From Treponema sp. (GTDB lineage: Bacteria; Spirochaetota; Spirochaetia; Treponematales; Treponemataceae), in contig JAILNY010000117.1 of the NCBI GenBank assembly GCA_024691105.1, positions 1-32,386 of the forward strand: a stretch of 32,386 nt of DNA, given 5' to 3'. Of the stretch, positions 15,415-24,659 are shown in pieces. How positions within the stretch are numbered: position 1 is the stretch's first letter; the number at the start of each line of letters is the position of its first letter. The position numbers were made by a program, and so were the translations under genes. The notes under the pieces were generated by a model. That model was not told the origin of the DNA. It searched no databases and saw nothing but the letters and a program-made list of their open reading frames with translations.

Positions 15415-16119
15415 ATGAGTACACATATTAATGCACCTGATGGCGCAATTGCTCCATCGGTTTTATTGCCGGGCGATCCGCTTAGAGCAAAATTTATTGC
15501 AGAAAATTTTTTAGAAAATCCAAAGTGCTATAACGAAGTACGCGGAATGTATGGTTTTACAGGAACTTACAAAGGTAAGCCGGTTTCTGTTCAGGGAACA
15601 GGAATGGGACAACCGTCGCTTTCTATTTATGTAAGCGAGCTGTTTAATTTTTACGGAGTTCAGAATGCGATTCGTGTAGGAACATGCGGCGCAATTCAGG
15701 AAGATGTAAAGGTTCGTGATACAATTCTTGTAAATGCGGCTTGTTCAGATTCTTCACTTTTAAATCAGAGATTCGGACAGCTTCATTTTGCACCATCTGC
15801 TGACTTTGATCTTTTGATGAAGGCTTATGAAGCAGCAAAGGCAAAGGGAATTCCGTTCCATGTTGGAAAGTGCGCGTCGTCTGATTTGTTCTATGATGAC
15901 AATGCAAACTGGAAGATCTGGCAAAAATGGGGCGTTCTTGGTGTTGAGATGGAAGCTGCAGAATTATTCACACTTGCTGCAAAGTTTAAGCGACGTGCGC
16001 TTGCGATTTTGACTGTAAGTGATCACATCATTACTGGCGAAGCTACAACTGCTGAAGAACGTCAAAAGACATTTACAAACATGATTCAAATTGCACTTGA
16101 TGCAGCTGTGAGTGTGTAA
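15415..16119 (+). CDS. deoD: Purine nucleoside phosphorylase, DeoD type
   Basis: The 234-aa hexameric-type PNP splits purine (deoxy)ribonucleosides with phosphate to base and (deoxy)ribose-1-phosphate for salvage. Clear features are LLPGDPLRAKFIAENF (phosphate-binding GDP/R), GTGMGQPS, RVGTCGAIQ, the substrate motif VEMEAAELFTLA and TVSDHI (catalytic Asp). I chose ATG 15415, giving MSTHINAPDG as in DeoD homologues; the 12 extra codons upstream would contain the promoter. The start has no Shine-Dalgarno and lies 7 nt after a consensus -10, suggesting leaderless translation. The stop codon abuts the addB-like ATG (zero gap), so it leads an operon with the repair nuclease genes. Confidence 0.95.
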   Translation: MSTHINAPDGAIAPSVLLPGDPLRAKFIAENFLENPKCYNEVRGMYGFTGTYKGKPVSVQGTGMGQPSLSIYVSELFNFYGVQNAIRVGTCGAIQEDVKVRDTILVNAACSDSSLLNQRFGQLHFAPSADFDLLMKAYEAAKAKGIPFHVGKCASSDLFYDDNANWKIWQKWGVLGVEMEAAELFTLAAKFKRRALAILTVSDHIITGEATTAEERQKTFTNMIQIALDAAVSV

Positions 16120-19100
16120 ATGTCGTATAGTCTCTTACGCGTAATCCGTAATGAAATTGCAAAGGAAATTAAAGATAAGGACACGGTTTTTATCTTTCCT
16201 ACAAGTGTTGTAAGTGATTCGTGGATGGAGCGGATTGTTTTTCATCCAGAAGAATTTTTTACAGACGATGAACAGCTGTATTGCGCTGTAAGAGATGAAC
16301 AGTTTATTGCATGGGACAGATTTAAGTCGTCTTGTATTTGTGAATCAAATTTAGGTAATGCACAGAATCAACTTACGCCTGTTCCATCTCTTTTAAGAAA
16401 AATATATTCACATCATATTGTAACATCTCATTCATTTAAAAAAATTATTTCACCGCTCTATCCTGATTCTGCATCGAGTTTTGCGCCGTGGATAAGTACG
16501 GTTTTGCCTTCGCTCGGAACCTGGAAAAAATATTTTGACGACTATACAAATACCCTGGGGTCAAATTCGCGCGCGTCTCAAAAAAATGTGCGCGAATGCG
16601 ATGATGAAGACGAAGATTTTTTATTTTTATATAACGACTATTCACAATTTTTAAAATCGAATTCTTTTTATGAACCTTCGTGGTCAGAAAAATCGTTTGA
16701 TGCAAACGGAAAAAAATATATTTTGTTTTTTCCGGAAATTTTAGACGACTTTTCTGATTACAAAGAGATGCTTGCTGACGGCGGTGTTAAGTTTGTAAAT
16801 CTTTCTGAAAGTGCAGAAGATATCGCGCGCGAAAGTCCTAAGTGCAAATTGTTTTCTAATCTTAGAACGGAGCTTCGCGATATGGCTTTAAATATCCGTG
16901 CTCTTCATTACAAAAAAAATATTGACTGGAGTGACATTGCGCTTTCTGTTCCTGATATAGAAAATTTGCGACCGTATGTTGAGCGCGAGCTTGAATTATA
17001 CTGCATTCCGTACAGGATGCGTGCCGGAAACACTTTGACGCTTGCAAGTGCGGGACGCATTTTTGAAGAGATTCAAAGCTGTGTAAAAAGTGATTTTTCT
17101 TTTGACAGTATGCGCGCTCTGCTTTTGGATGGACTTGTTCCGTGGAGCAATATTGAATATAACAAGGCACTGATTAAACTTGGAACAGAAGCAAAGTGTA
17201 TCTGTTCTTTTATCGACAAGGGTTCAAAATCCGAGCGCAATGTGGATACGTGGGAATCGTCGCTTCCTGATATGAAGATTTTAAAGAGAGCTGATCCGTG
17301 TAATCCTGCACCTGGTTATGCTCAGGAAGGCTTTAATCCGCTTCAGTTTTACCGTGAATTAAAATCTGGAATGCTGTCGCTTTCGAGTTCAAAATCTTTT
17401 AAAGAAGTCAGAACAAACTGGGCAAAGTTTAAATCTCAGTTTTTGGATGATGAACTTTTCAGTAAAGACGCAAACCTTATAATTGGACTTTGTGTCCGTA
17501 ATCTTGAAGAATTAATTTCTATCGAAGAAACTGTATTAAATAAAGATGGCTGCAAAATAAAAGTTCAAAACTGCTATGATTTTTTTGTTACAACAATTTC
17601 ATCTGCAAGCTATCAACCTCAGAATAAGATTGACGGAATTTCTGTTTTTCCATACAGGCTTTCTGCTGCGGCAGCTTATCCGTATCAGTTTGTAATTAAT
17701 GCAAATCAAAAAAAACTCAGCGTAGAAAAAAAACATTTTGATTTTTTAAGTCAAAAAAAACGCGAGCAGTTTAAAATTTCTGACTCTGAAAATCCGTCTG
17801 TTGCATTTATCAGATTGTATAACAAGTCTTGCGTAGATTTACCTGATGCAACGAATGGCAAAAATAATTGTGATGTTTATTTTTCAACTTCGCAAAATAC
17901 GATTGGTGGATTTTCAATTCCTCATGGGTATCTGACTCCTGTAACTGGAGATGACGGCAAAGAAATTGTCGACAGGGTTTTTGATGAACAGAATGATTTT
18001 GTAAAAAGCGAAAAATCATTTTTGTGCGAAGAATCAGAAAACTTTCCTGCTGCAATTTCAAAAAATCAGGATGAACAGTTTAAAGCATGGCAAAGCCGCT
18101 CGTTTAACGATATAAATGAGCTTGCTGCAAATAAAAAAATCAGTTCTGAGCTTTCGTTGCTTTTAAAAAATAAATTTATGCGCGAATATGACAATAACAA
18201 AAATCAGATTGCTGTTTCTGCAACGCATTTAAAATCATTCAGTTATTGCCCACGTTCCTGGCTTTTTGACAAAGTAATTTCTCTTGATACGGATTCTCTT
18301 GATGTTTCAATGTATTCAAATTTTGACATTGGAAAAATTTATCACAAAATGCTGGAGATTGTGTTTAAGAAATTTGATACAATTCCTGCTATTATAGATG
18401 ATTCTCTTGAAAACGAATCTGAGATCCGTGATTATTTAAGAAAAAATATGACAAGCGCATTTTGCGAAGTCGACTCTTACGGTGACAGTAACAGCGTTCT
18501 GGTAAAAAAAGTTTTGGATTCTTCGAGTGAAAATTTTATTAACCAGATAATTTATTTTTTACAGACGTTTTCAAAAAAGTTTTCTCACTGGCATGTTTAT
18601 GCAAGCGAAAAAGAATATAAAACGGCCGGAGAAAATATAAACTTTTTTTACAACGGAAAAATTGACTGTATCTTAACTGATGATAATGGCACGGTTGCGA
18701 TTGTCGATTTTAAGACAGGAAAACTCCCGTCGCAAAAAGAATGCTTTGTTGCTGATGACGGAACTGTTTCTGATTATCAGATGGCAATGTACATTCATCT
18801 ATTTGAAAGAAACAGCGATTCTGTAAAGGTTGAAAAGGCAAGTTTTTATTCAATCTGGGGAGATAAAATCTCTGAGATTATAAAGCTGCTTTCTGAATTA
18901 GGAAAAACTGATCCTGAAAAAAAATTGGAAGAACAGGAAAATAAAAAGGCAAATATGATTGAGGTTTTAAAAAGTGACACTCAAGTTTTTGCAGATTCTG
19001 TTCAAAATGCCATAGAGAAATTTGAGCCGTTTTTGATTGATGCTAAAAATATAAATCAGTTTGAATATTGTTCCGGCTGTTCATATCAGTCAGTTTGCAG

Positions 19101-19155
19101 AACTCAATATACTGTTTCGCCACGAAGCTTAAAAGATGAGTATCAGGAGATTTAA
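16120..19155 (+). CDS. addB: AddB-like helicase-nuclease subunit, PD-(D/E)XK
   Basis: The 1011-aa AddB-like subunit of the recombinational-repair helicase-nuclease processes DNA double-strand ends for RecA loading. The C-terminal nuclease has GKIYHKMLEIV (G-x3-H), the metal-binding pair IVDFKTGK (D-x-K) and YQMAMY (Q-x3-Y). Cysteines that bind a [4Fe-4S] cluster are visible as YCPRSW upstream and YCSGCSYQSVCR (C-x2-C-x5-C) at the end, the AddB signature. The N-terminal part lacks a recognisable Walker A (G-x4-GK[S/T]), so its helicase half appears degenerate. The middle (~420-650) is poorly conserved. The start abuts the deoD stop; its stop overlaps addA by one base. The pairing with addA is what fixes the assignment. 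Confidence 0.82.
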   Translation: MSYSLLRVIRNEIAKEIKDKDTVFIFPTSVVSDSWMERIVFHPEEFFTDDEQLYCAVRDEQFIAWDRFKSSCICESNLGNAQNQLTPVPSLLRKIYSHHIVTSHSFKKIISPLYPDSASSFAPWISTVLPSLGTWKKYFDDYTNTLGSNSRASQKNVRECDDEDEDFLFLYNDYSQFLKSNSFYEPSWSEKSFDANGKKYILFFPEILDDFSDYKEMLADGGVKFVNLSESAEDIARESPKCKLFSNLRTELRDMALNIRALHYKKNIDWSDIALSVPDIENLRPYVERELELYCIPYRMRAGNTLTLASAGRIFEEIQSCVKSDFSFDSMRALLLDGLVPWSNIEYNKALIKLGTEAKCICSFIDKGSKSERNVDTWESSLPDMKILKRADPCNPAPGYAQEGFNPLQFYRELKSGMLSLSSSKSFKEVRTNWAKFKSQFLDDELFSKDANLIIGLCVRNLEELISIEETVLNKDGCKIKVQNCYDFFVTTISSASYQPQNKIDGISVFPYRLSAAAAYPYQFVINANQKKLSVEKKHFDFLSQKKREQFKISDSENPSVAFIRLYNKSCVDLPDATNGKNNCDVYFSTSQNTIGGFSIPHGYLTPVTGDDGKEIVDRVFDEQNDFVKSEKSFLCEESENFPAAISKNQDEQFKAWQSRSFNDINELAANKKISSELSLLLKNKFMREYDNNKNQIAVSATHLKSFSYCPRSWLFDKVISLDTDSLDVSMYSNFDIGKIYHKMLEIVFKKFDTIPAIIDDSLENESEIRDYLRKNMTSAFCEVDSYGDSNSVLVKKVLDSSSENFINQIIYFLQTFSKKFSHWHVYASEKEYKTAGENINFFYNGKIDCILTDDNGTVAIVDFKTGKLPSQKECFVADDGTVSDYQMAMYIHLFERNSDSVKVEKASFYSIWGDKISEIIKLLSELGKTDPEKKLEEQENKKANMIEVLKSDTQVFADSVQNAIEKFEPFLIDAKNINQFEYCSGCSYQSVCRTQYTVSPRSLKDEYQEI

Positions 19156-22100
19156 TGATGGCAGAAAATAAAATTCAATTTGATTATCTAGATTTATTGC
19201 CTCGACAACTTGATGCCTCTCAGCTTAAAGCCTGCATAAGCGAACAGAATACTGTCGTCGCAGCCGGTGCCGGTTCTGGAAAGACTCAGGTTCTTGCAAC
19301 GCGTTTTGCATATCTTGTAATGTCAAAAGAAATTCCTGCAGAACGTATTTTGACTTTGACGTTTACAAATAAAGCGGCGTCAGAGATGTATCAACGTATT
19401 TATCAGACGCTCTCGTTTTTTGCTTCGTCTGAAAAAACTTTGCAAAAAGAAAAACTGCTTGCACAAAAAGCAATCGATAATTTTTCAAATGTTCATATTC
19501 AGACTTTGGATTCATATTCTGCATCAATTGTGCGTTCGTCTGCATCGCAATATGGAATAACGCCGGAGTTTGTTACAGGCGGTGCGCTTCCTGATAATGC
19601 GTATCTTTTAGCCGTTCAGTTTATAATGAAGCATATTGATGAACCGATTGTAAAAGAACTTTTAGATGCCGGTGATATAGAAACTCTTGCAAGTGAAGTT
19701 TTTATTCCTGTGATAAAAAATTTTACTTCGATTGCGACTGATGATGATTTTTTTACAAAGTTTGAATCTGTTCAAAAAGAAAAATTCTGCCAGCTTTGGA
19801 ATGAACGCATAAAAAAAATTCCTGATATCATAAATGCAATTTGTCAGGCAGATCCTCCAAAAGTTGGCTCTGAATATGAAAAACTTTTTAATCGCGCAAA
19901 AGAACTTACACCGTCTGCACTAAAAGGCTGCTGGAATAATCATGCTGCAGAAGTAGAAGAACTTTTTATGAATGCAGATTCTTTTGACAGTGACTGCTCT
20001 AAAAAAAATGCAGAGTCTGTACGCAACTGGCTTTGTGCATTTGAGTTTAGTCAGCAGGCAAAAGGTTTTAATAATGCATTGCGCGACTGCGTGGCATATC
20101 TTAGAGCGAACGATGGTAAAGATCGCGGTGTAGATGCTGCAATGCTTAAAGACATTGCAGAGTATGTAATTCAATCGGACAAGGTAAAAAGAATCTGTGA
20201 ACTTTTTAACGAGTTTATGATAGAAATAAACCGTCAGAAAAGAATTTCTGGAACGCTTACATTTAAAGATTCAAATGAACTTGCTCTAAAAATTTTACGC
20301 GAGAATGAAGATATAAGAAAACAGGAACGTGATTCTTTTGACAGAATAATGATTGACGAGTTTCAGGATAATAACGGAAAAAACAAGGAACTGCTTTTTT
20401 TACTTAGTACTCTTGATGACGGAACAATTGCAAAAGACAAACTGTTTTTCGTTGGTGATGATAAGCAGTCGATTTATAAATTTCGCGGCGCTGATGTAGA
20501 AGTGTTTAACAGCCTTTCTGACGAGTTAAAAATAAGTCCGCTCCACATGTCAAATAATTATCGTTCTGAGATAGAACTTTTGCAGGCATTTAATTACATT
20601 TTTGGTTTTTATAAAGGGTGTGGAGCTTCTGCAAAAGATTTGCTTGCAGAAAATGATGCTCAAAATCCGGCACTCTTTCCGCGAAAAAGAATGGAGCCTT
20701 TTGAAGCAGAGTTTTCTTTGGAGACAGCCGCAGATTATCCTGAGTCAAAAGTCAGGCCTGCAAATTTCAGATGCCGTACGCATTTTTGTATTTTAAAAGA
20801 CAGTCTTTCTGATGACGAGATTAATGAGTTTACCGCAGGAAATGTCGAAGAGCTTGAATGTATAAAATCAAAGCAGCTTCAGGAAGCCTATTTTATTGCA
20901 AAAAAAATCCAGCAGTTAAAAAAAGACGGAGTTGCATATAAGGACATTGCAATTCTTGATAAAAGCCGAACTGACCGCTGGGCCTTAAAAAGTGCTTTAA
21001 GCCGTCTGGGGATTCCTTATGAACTTGATCAGCAGACCCGGCTTTTTGACGAAGCGCCTGTAAACGATGTGTTAAGTTTTTTCAGACTGTGTGTTTATCC
21101 GAGTGATGTAAATTCTTTTGCAATTTTTCTGGCATCACCTTTTGTCGGGCTTTCAGAAAACGAGGTCGAGCGGACGATTGCATTTTATAAGTTGAATAGC
21201 GATGGCGAATGCCGTGCGTTTGAATTAAGTGATTTAAATTCTGTGTTGAGTGAAATTGCTCTAAAAAAATATCTTTGTGCAAAAGATTTTTTTCAGGAGC
21301 TATCGGAGTTTGCAATTTGTAATCCTGTTGTAAAAACTCTTGAGCGTTTGTGGAACGAAACCGGATACCGTTTTGAAACTTTGTGGAATAAACCTGTAAG
21401 TTTATTTGACGAACTTTATGACTTTTTGTTTGAGCTTGCACGTCAATGTGATGTAAATGGAAAATCAATTTCGTGGTTTGTAGATCAGCTTGAGTTAATT
21501 AAAAATTCCAGTCGTGAATCTGACAGCGACAGCGAAATTGATTTTTCTGAAGTTTCGTATCCGACAGAAAAAAAAGATGCCGTTCAGATTATGACGATTC
21601 ATAAGAGTAAGGGGTTGCAGTTTAATACAGTTTTTGTAAACGGAATATTTAAAGACCGTGACCCAGTTACTCGTCATAAAAACATATATGCTTCAGAAGA
21701 ATATGGCCCTTTGTATATAATTCCCGGAACAAAAAATCCTGTTGTCACGATATCTTTTGAAAATGAAAAGGCAAAAGAAAGTGCAGAGTTTTTGCGGGTG
21801 GTTTACGTTGCTCTTACCCGTGCCGAAAAAGAACTTTTTATAGTCGGAAAATCTGACTTTGATGTACTCGATGAAAAAAAGCCGCTAAAGAATTTTGTGT
21901 CGATGTGCTTTATGCAGTTTGACGACACTCAAAAAGAAAAATTGCTGAGTGGTGATTTAGTTGAATTAAATGATGCACCGATTTCTTTTGAAAGAATAAT
22001 TCCTGTCACTCGTGAAAAAATTTATTTTGTTGAAGAGAAGGGGCGCGAAAATTCGATTACGTCAAAAATTGATTTTATAAAACAGCTTGAGATGCTTTAT

Positions 22101-22910
22101 AACGGCGCAGACAAAATTGAATTTTCTCAAGAAGCACTTAAGGCTTTTACGCCAAGCAGTCTTGAGACACAGGATAGTGAATATACTTTTGCAGGTCGTC
22201 TTGATTCGTACCCGGAAATTAAAGATGCCGTTGAGTCGACTGTAAAATTTGTAAACGGAACTGACGATAAAGGAAATGCAAAGAAAATTCCTGTTTACGA
22301 TTTTGGCTACAACGACTTTGGTACACTTGCACATTTATACATGGAAAATCTTGTTCTTTACAAAAGTCAAAACGCCTTGGATAAATTCAACACGTTTACA
22401 GCGCCATTTAGTTTTACAGCAGCCCTTAGTGATGAACATAAAAATGCTGTTCTTTCGGTTTGCAAAAAAATGTCAGACAATTTTATAAAGTCCAGATTGT
22501 GGTCACTTATAAGTACGGCCCAATTTGCAAAGCCTGAACTAAGTTTTATGGCAAATATTGACGGCTATAAAGTGAAAGGTTCGATAGACCTTTTGTTTGA
22601 AGATAGAGACGGTCTTTTTCATATCGTGGATTATAAAACTGATTATGCAAAAGATACAGACCGCAGTGGTGACGAGTCTGGTACTTCGCGCGACGATTCT
22701 GATTTTAATATCGAAAAATATCTTTTGCAGCTTGCATGTTACAGAAAAGTATCTGTCTCGTTGATTTTTCAACTGACAGGAAAGCTTGTAAAGGAAGAAG
22801 AAATTTTGTGTAGCCTGTATTATCTCAGGTATGATACTGAAATTGATATTACAAAAAAAATCCCGAAAGGTGAAAGCCTCTCGGGATTAATAAAGTCTAT
22901 GCTAATGTAA
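19155..22910 (+). CDS. addA: AddA-like UvrD-family helicase/nuclease
   Basis: The 1251-aa SF1A helicase-nuclease is the motor subunit partnering AddB in double-strand break repair. Motifs in order are Walker A AAGAGSGKTQVL (~35-46), LTLTFTNKAASEM (Ia), IMIDEFQDNN (II), FVGDDKQSIYKFRGAD (III), HMSNNYRSE (IV), MTIHKSKGLQF (V) and VVYVALTRAEKE (VI). The C-terminal PD-(D/E)XK nuclease has GSIDLLF and HIVDYKTDYAK. Length matches AddA. ATG 19155 overlaps the addB stop; a second ATG at 19158 is also well placed from the AGGAG at 19145, and either may be used. The last codons form a terminator stem and overlap the convergent EIIC gene by 14 bp. Confidence 0.92.
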   Translation: MMAENKIQFDYLDLLPRQLDASQLKACISEQNTVVAAGAGSGKTQVLATRFAYLVMSKEIPAERILTLTFTNKAASEMYQRIYQTLSFFASSEKTLQKEKLLAQKAIDNFSNVHIQTLDSYSASIVRSSASQYGITPEFVTGGALPDNAYLLAVQFIMKHIDEPIVKELLDAGDIETLASEVFIPVIKNFTSIATDDDFFTKFESVQKEKFCQLWNERIKKIPDIINAICQADPPKVGSEYEKLFNRAKELTPSALKGCWNNHAAEVEELFMNADSFDSDCSKKNAESVRNWLCAFEFSQQAKGFNNALRDCVAYLRANDGKDRGVDAAMLKDIAEYVIQSDKVKRICELFNEFMIEINRQKRISGTLTFKDSNELALKILRENEDIRKQERDSFDRIMIDEFQDNNGKNKELLFLLSTLDDGTIAKDKLFFVGDDKQSIYKFRGADVEVFNSLSDELKISPLHMSNNYRSEIELLQAFNYIFGFYKGCGASAKDLLAENDAQNPALFPRKRMEPFEAEFSLETAADYPESKVRPANFRCRTHFCILKDSLSDDEINEFTAGNVEELECIKSKQLQEAYFIAKKIQQLKKDGVAYKDIAILDKSRTDRWALKSALSRLGIPYELDQQTRLFDEAPVNDVLSFFRLCVYPSDVNSFAIFLASPFVGLSENEVERTIAFYKLNSDGECRAFELSDLNSVLSEIALKKYLCAKDFFQELSEFAICNPVVKTLERLWNETGYRFETLWNKPVSLFDELYDFLFELARQCDVNGKSISWFVDQLELIKNSSRESDSDSEIDFSEVSYPTEKKDAVQIMTIHKSKGLQFNTVFVNGIFKDRDPVTRHKNIYASEEYGPLYIIPGTKNPVVTISFENEKAKESAEFLRVVYVALTRAEKELFIVGKSDFDVLDEKKPLKNFVSMCFMQFDDTQKEKLLSGDLVELNDAPISFERIIPVTREKIYFVEEKGRENSITSKIDFIKQLEMLYNGADKIEFSQEALKAFTPSSLETQDSEYTFAGRLDSYPEIKDAVESTVKFVNGTDDKGNAKKIPVYDFGYNDFGTLAHLYMENLVLYKSQNALDKFNTFTAPFSFTAALSDEHKNAVLSVCKKMSDNFIKSRLWSLISTAQFAKPELSFMANIDGYKVKGSIDLLFEDRDGLFHIVDYKTDYAKDTDRSGDESGTSRDDSDFNIEKYLLQLACYRKVSVSLIFQLTGKLVKEEEILCSLYYLRYDTEIDITKKIPKGESLSGLIKSMLM
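22853..22888 (-). terminator. Terminator inside the addA 3' end
   Basis: AATCCCGA (22859-22866) pairs with TCGGGATT (22881-22888), extended by AGG/CCT past one mismatch. Read on the minus strand it is followed by T8, so it terminates the EIIC gene, which ends at 22897. It lies wholly within the addA coding region. There is no plus-strand T-run for addA. Confidence 0.75.
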
Positions 22911-23961
22911 GGTCGCCGTCTTTAATCCAGCCGATCTTGCGGAACAGCTTTCCAAATGCCCAGCACAAAATTGCAGGTAAGATAAAACATACTACAACAA
23001 GGCCGATCCATTCAAAGACACCAGGCGCAATTGCCGTTGCTCCGTGCGATATTGCAGCTTCGCTTGGTGAATACCATCCTGTAATAACGCCGATCTGTCC
23101 GACAAAACCACATGTACCCATTCCAGAGCTTACAGCGGCGCCGTTCATTTCAAGCTTAAAGAGACAGGTTGCAATTGGACCTGTAATCATCGAAGTCAAA
23201 ATCGGTGCAATCCATACCTTTGGATTTTTTACGATATTAGGCATCTGCAGCATCGAAGTTCCAAGACCCTGAGATAAAATTCCACCCCAGCGGTTTTCCT
23301 TAAAGCTCAATACTGCAAAACCAACCATCTGAGCACAGCAGCCTGCAACAGCCGCACCGCCTGCAAGACCAACAAGTCCAAAGGCAGCACAGATTGCAGC
23401 CGACGAAATAGGGAGTGTAAGTGCAATTCCGACAACTGCAGAAACGAGAATACCCATCCAGAACGGATGAAGTTTAGTTGTCCATACAAGGAATTTTCCA
23501 ACTGAACTTGCGGCAATACCGATATATTTTGCTGTAAGAACTGTAAGTAATATGCCGACAAGAATTGTAACAGCCGGTGTTACGATAATATCAACTTTTG
23601 TTTTTTTGCTTACGAGGCAGCCGAACTCTGCTGCGATGATTGCAATGAACAAAACTGCAAGAGGACCACCTGCGCCTCCGGTTACGTTTGCAGCACTACC
23701 AACAGCCGCAAGAGAAAAAAGTACGAGAGCCGGAACACCCATCGCAAAACCAATACCGATTGCCATTGCAGCGCCGACTACATGTGCGTCTCCTGCAAAA
23801 GTTCCTGCGTCAACAAGAAACTGAAAAACCGGATTGACATTGAGCTTTAAAAGCTGCTGACCCAAAGTCTTAACGATTGTTCCAATCAGCAGAGAACAGA
23901 AAAGTCCCTGCGCCATTCCACTCATTGCATCGATGCAATATCTTTTTACATATTTATTCAT
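22897..23961 (-). CDS. PTS EIIC-type membrane protein, PfoR-like
   Basis: The 354-aa polytopic membrane protein has about ten hydrophobic segments and belongs to the PTS_EIIC_2/PfoR-like family, whose members include the Clostridium perfringens toxin regulator PfoR. Signature stretches are GTFAGDAHVVGAAMAIGIG near residue 53, AANVTGGAGGPLAVLF and GMGTCGFVGQIG near the C terminus. No EIIA, EIIB, HPr or metabolic enzyme gene is adjacent, so transport through a PTS cascade is not shown and a permease or regulatory role is possible. The ATG at 23961 has AGGAC 7 nt upstream. It overlaps addA tail-to-tail by 14 bp with a shared terminator. Confidence 0.8.
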   Translation of the reverse strand: MNKYVKRYCIDAMSGMAQGLFCSLLIGTIVKTLGQQLLKLNVNPVFQFLVDAGTFAGDAHVVGAAMAIGIGFAMGVPALVLFSLAAVGSAANVTGGAGGPLAVLFIAIIAAEFGCLVSKKTKVDIIVTPAVTILVGILLTVLTAKYIGIAASSVGKFLVWTTKLHPFWMGILVSAVVGIALTLPISSAAICAAFGLVGLAGGAAVAGCCAQMVGFAVLSFKENRWGGILSQGLGTSMLQMPNIVKNPKVWIAPILTSMITGPIATCLFKLEMNGAAVSSGMGTCGFVGQIGVITGWYSPSEAAISHGATAIAPGVFEWIGLVVVCFILPAILCWAFGKLFRKIGWIKDGDLTLA

Positions 23962-23991
23962 AGCAAGTCCTGTGAATTAAAAATTTTTCTT

Positions 23992-24020
23992 ACAATACTA
24001 TATAAAGGAAAAAAACTCAA
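23992..24020 (-). promoter_or_regulatory. Putative promoter of the EIIC-like gene
   Basis: Reading the minus strand, TTGAGT (24020-24015) and TATTGT (23997-23992) are 17 bp apart, ending ~30 bp before the ATG at 23961. Confidence 0.4.
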
Positions 24021-24023
24021 TCC

Positions 24024-24045
24024 GCGCAGAAATTCTTATCTGCGC
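24024..24045. repeat. 7-bp GC hairpin upstream of EIIC promoter
   Basis: GCGCAGA (24024-24030) and TCTGCGC (24039-24045) are perfect inverted copies around 8 nt. On the minus strand GGATTGAGTTTTTTTCC follows, so it may terminate the gene ending at 24153. Because it touches the -35 of the EIIC-like gene, it could instead be an operator. Confidence 0.4.
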
Positions 24046-24152
24046 AAATTTGTATTGATGTGAGCATGACTACGCCTGGAAAGAAACATACTGAAAGGTT
24101 TGTGTATAGTTGTTTTTCAAATTATAATTGCCTGGAGTAAAACTTTTCAATA

Positions 24153-24656
24153 TTATTTCTTTGAAGTTTCATTGGATTTATGTTTTTTATTCCTCATCTC
24201 AAAAAAATGCCAAATACATAAGGACAAAAACAAAACAACAACTCCACAATTATAATATGTAAAGAACTTCCCATTGATCCAACTTTTTGCATTTGAGTTC
24301 ATATTCATTAGAGTAGGAATGCCTATAACATTAAAAACTTCGACTAATAAAAAAAATAATAAAGAATATCCAAGAGAACAAAATTTTTTTCTAAAAAGTT
24401 TAAAGAAAAAAGTAAACATTATATTGCTCGCTGAATAAATGAAACTCAGAACCCCAAAAGACAATATAACCATAACAGCAATAATATCATGTCGTACAAA
24501 AATGCAAACAAAGAAACTTAGTCCAAGATTAAAAATAAATGAAAAAAAAGTAATTGTTGAAAAATGAAATTTTTTCTTAAAACAAAAGTAACAGCTCAAA
24601 ACAAATTTGATAGTACTAAAAAAAGTTACAATAAAAATACTCAATAAACTATCCAT
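24153..24656 (-). CDS. Small multi-TM protein, candidate Rhs immunity protein
   Basis: The 167-aa hydrophobic protein has about four or five TM segments (near residues 5-25, 33-55, 58-82, 95-117 and 133-152) and a basic tail. I recognise no family. The coding DNA is far more A/T-rich than the flanking operons. ATG 24656 is preceded by AAGGA at a normal distance, and the frame is intact. Its start lies 3 nt after the stop of a decayed Rhs/YD-repeat toxin tip on the same strand, the place where immunity genes sit in polymorphic toxin loci. I infer an orphaned immunity protein; its function is not shown by the sequence. Confidence 0.5.
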   Translation of the reverse strand: MDSLLSIFIVTFFSTIKFVLSCYFCFKKKFHFSTITFFSFIFNLGLSFFVCIFVRHDIIAVMVILSFGVLSFIYSASNIMFTFFFKLFRKKFCSLGYSLLFFLLVEVFNVIGIPTLMNMNSNAKSWINGKFFTYYNCGVVVLFLSLCIWHFFEMRNKKHKSNETSKK

Positions 24657-24659
24657 TTT

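Noticed and set aside
23552..23824. Plus-strand ORF rich in Ala/Pro/Thr within the EIIC-like gene
   Set aside because: A shadow of the membrane protein's codon bias; no ribosome site and low-complexity product. The same holds for antisense ORFs in the MCP, cyclase and hrpB genes.
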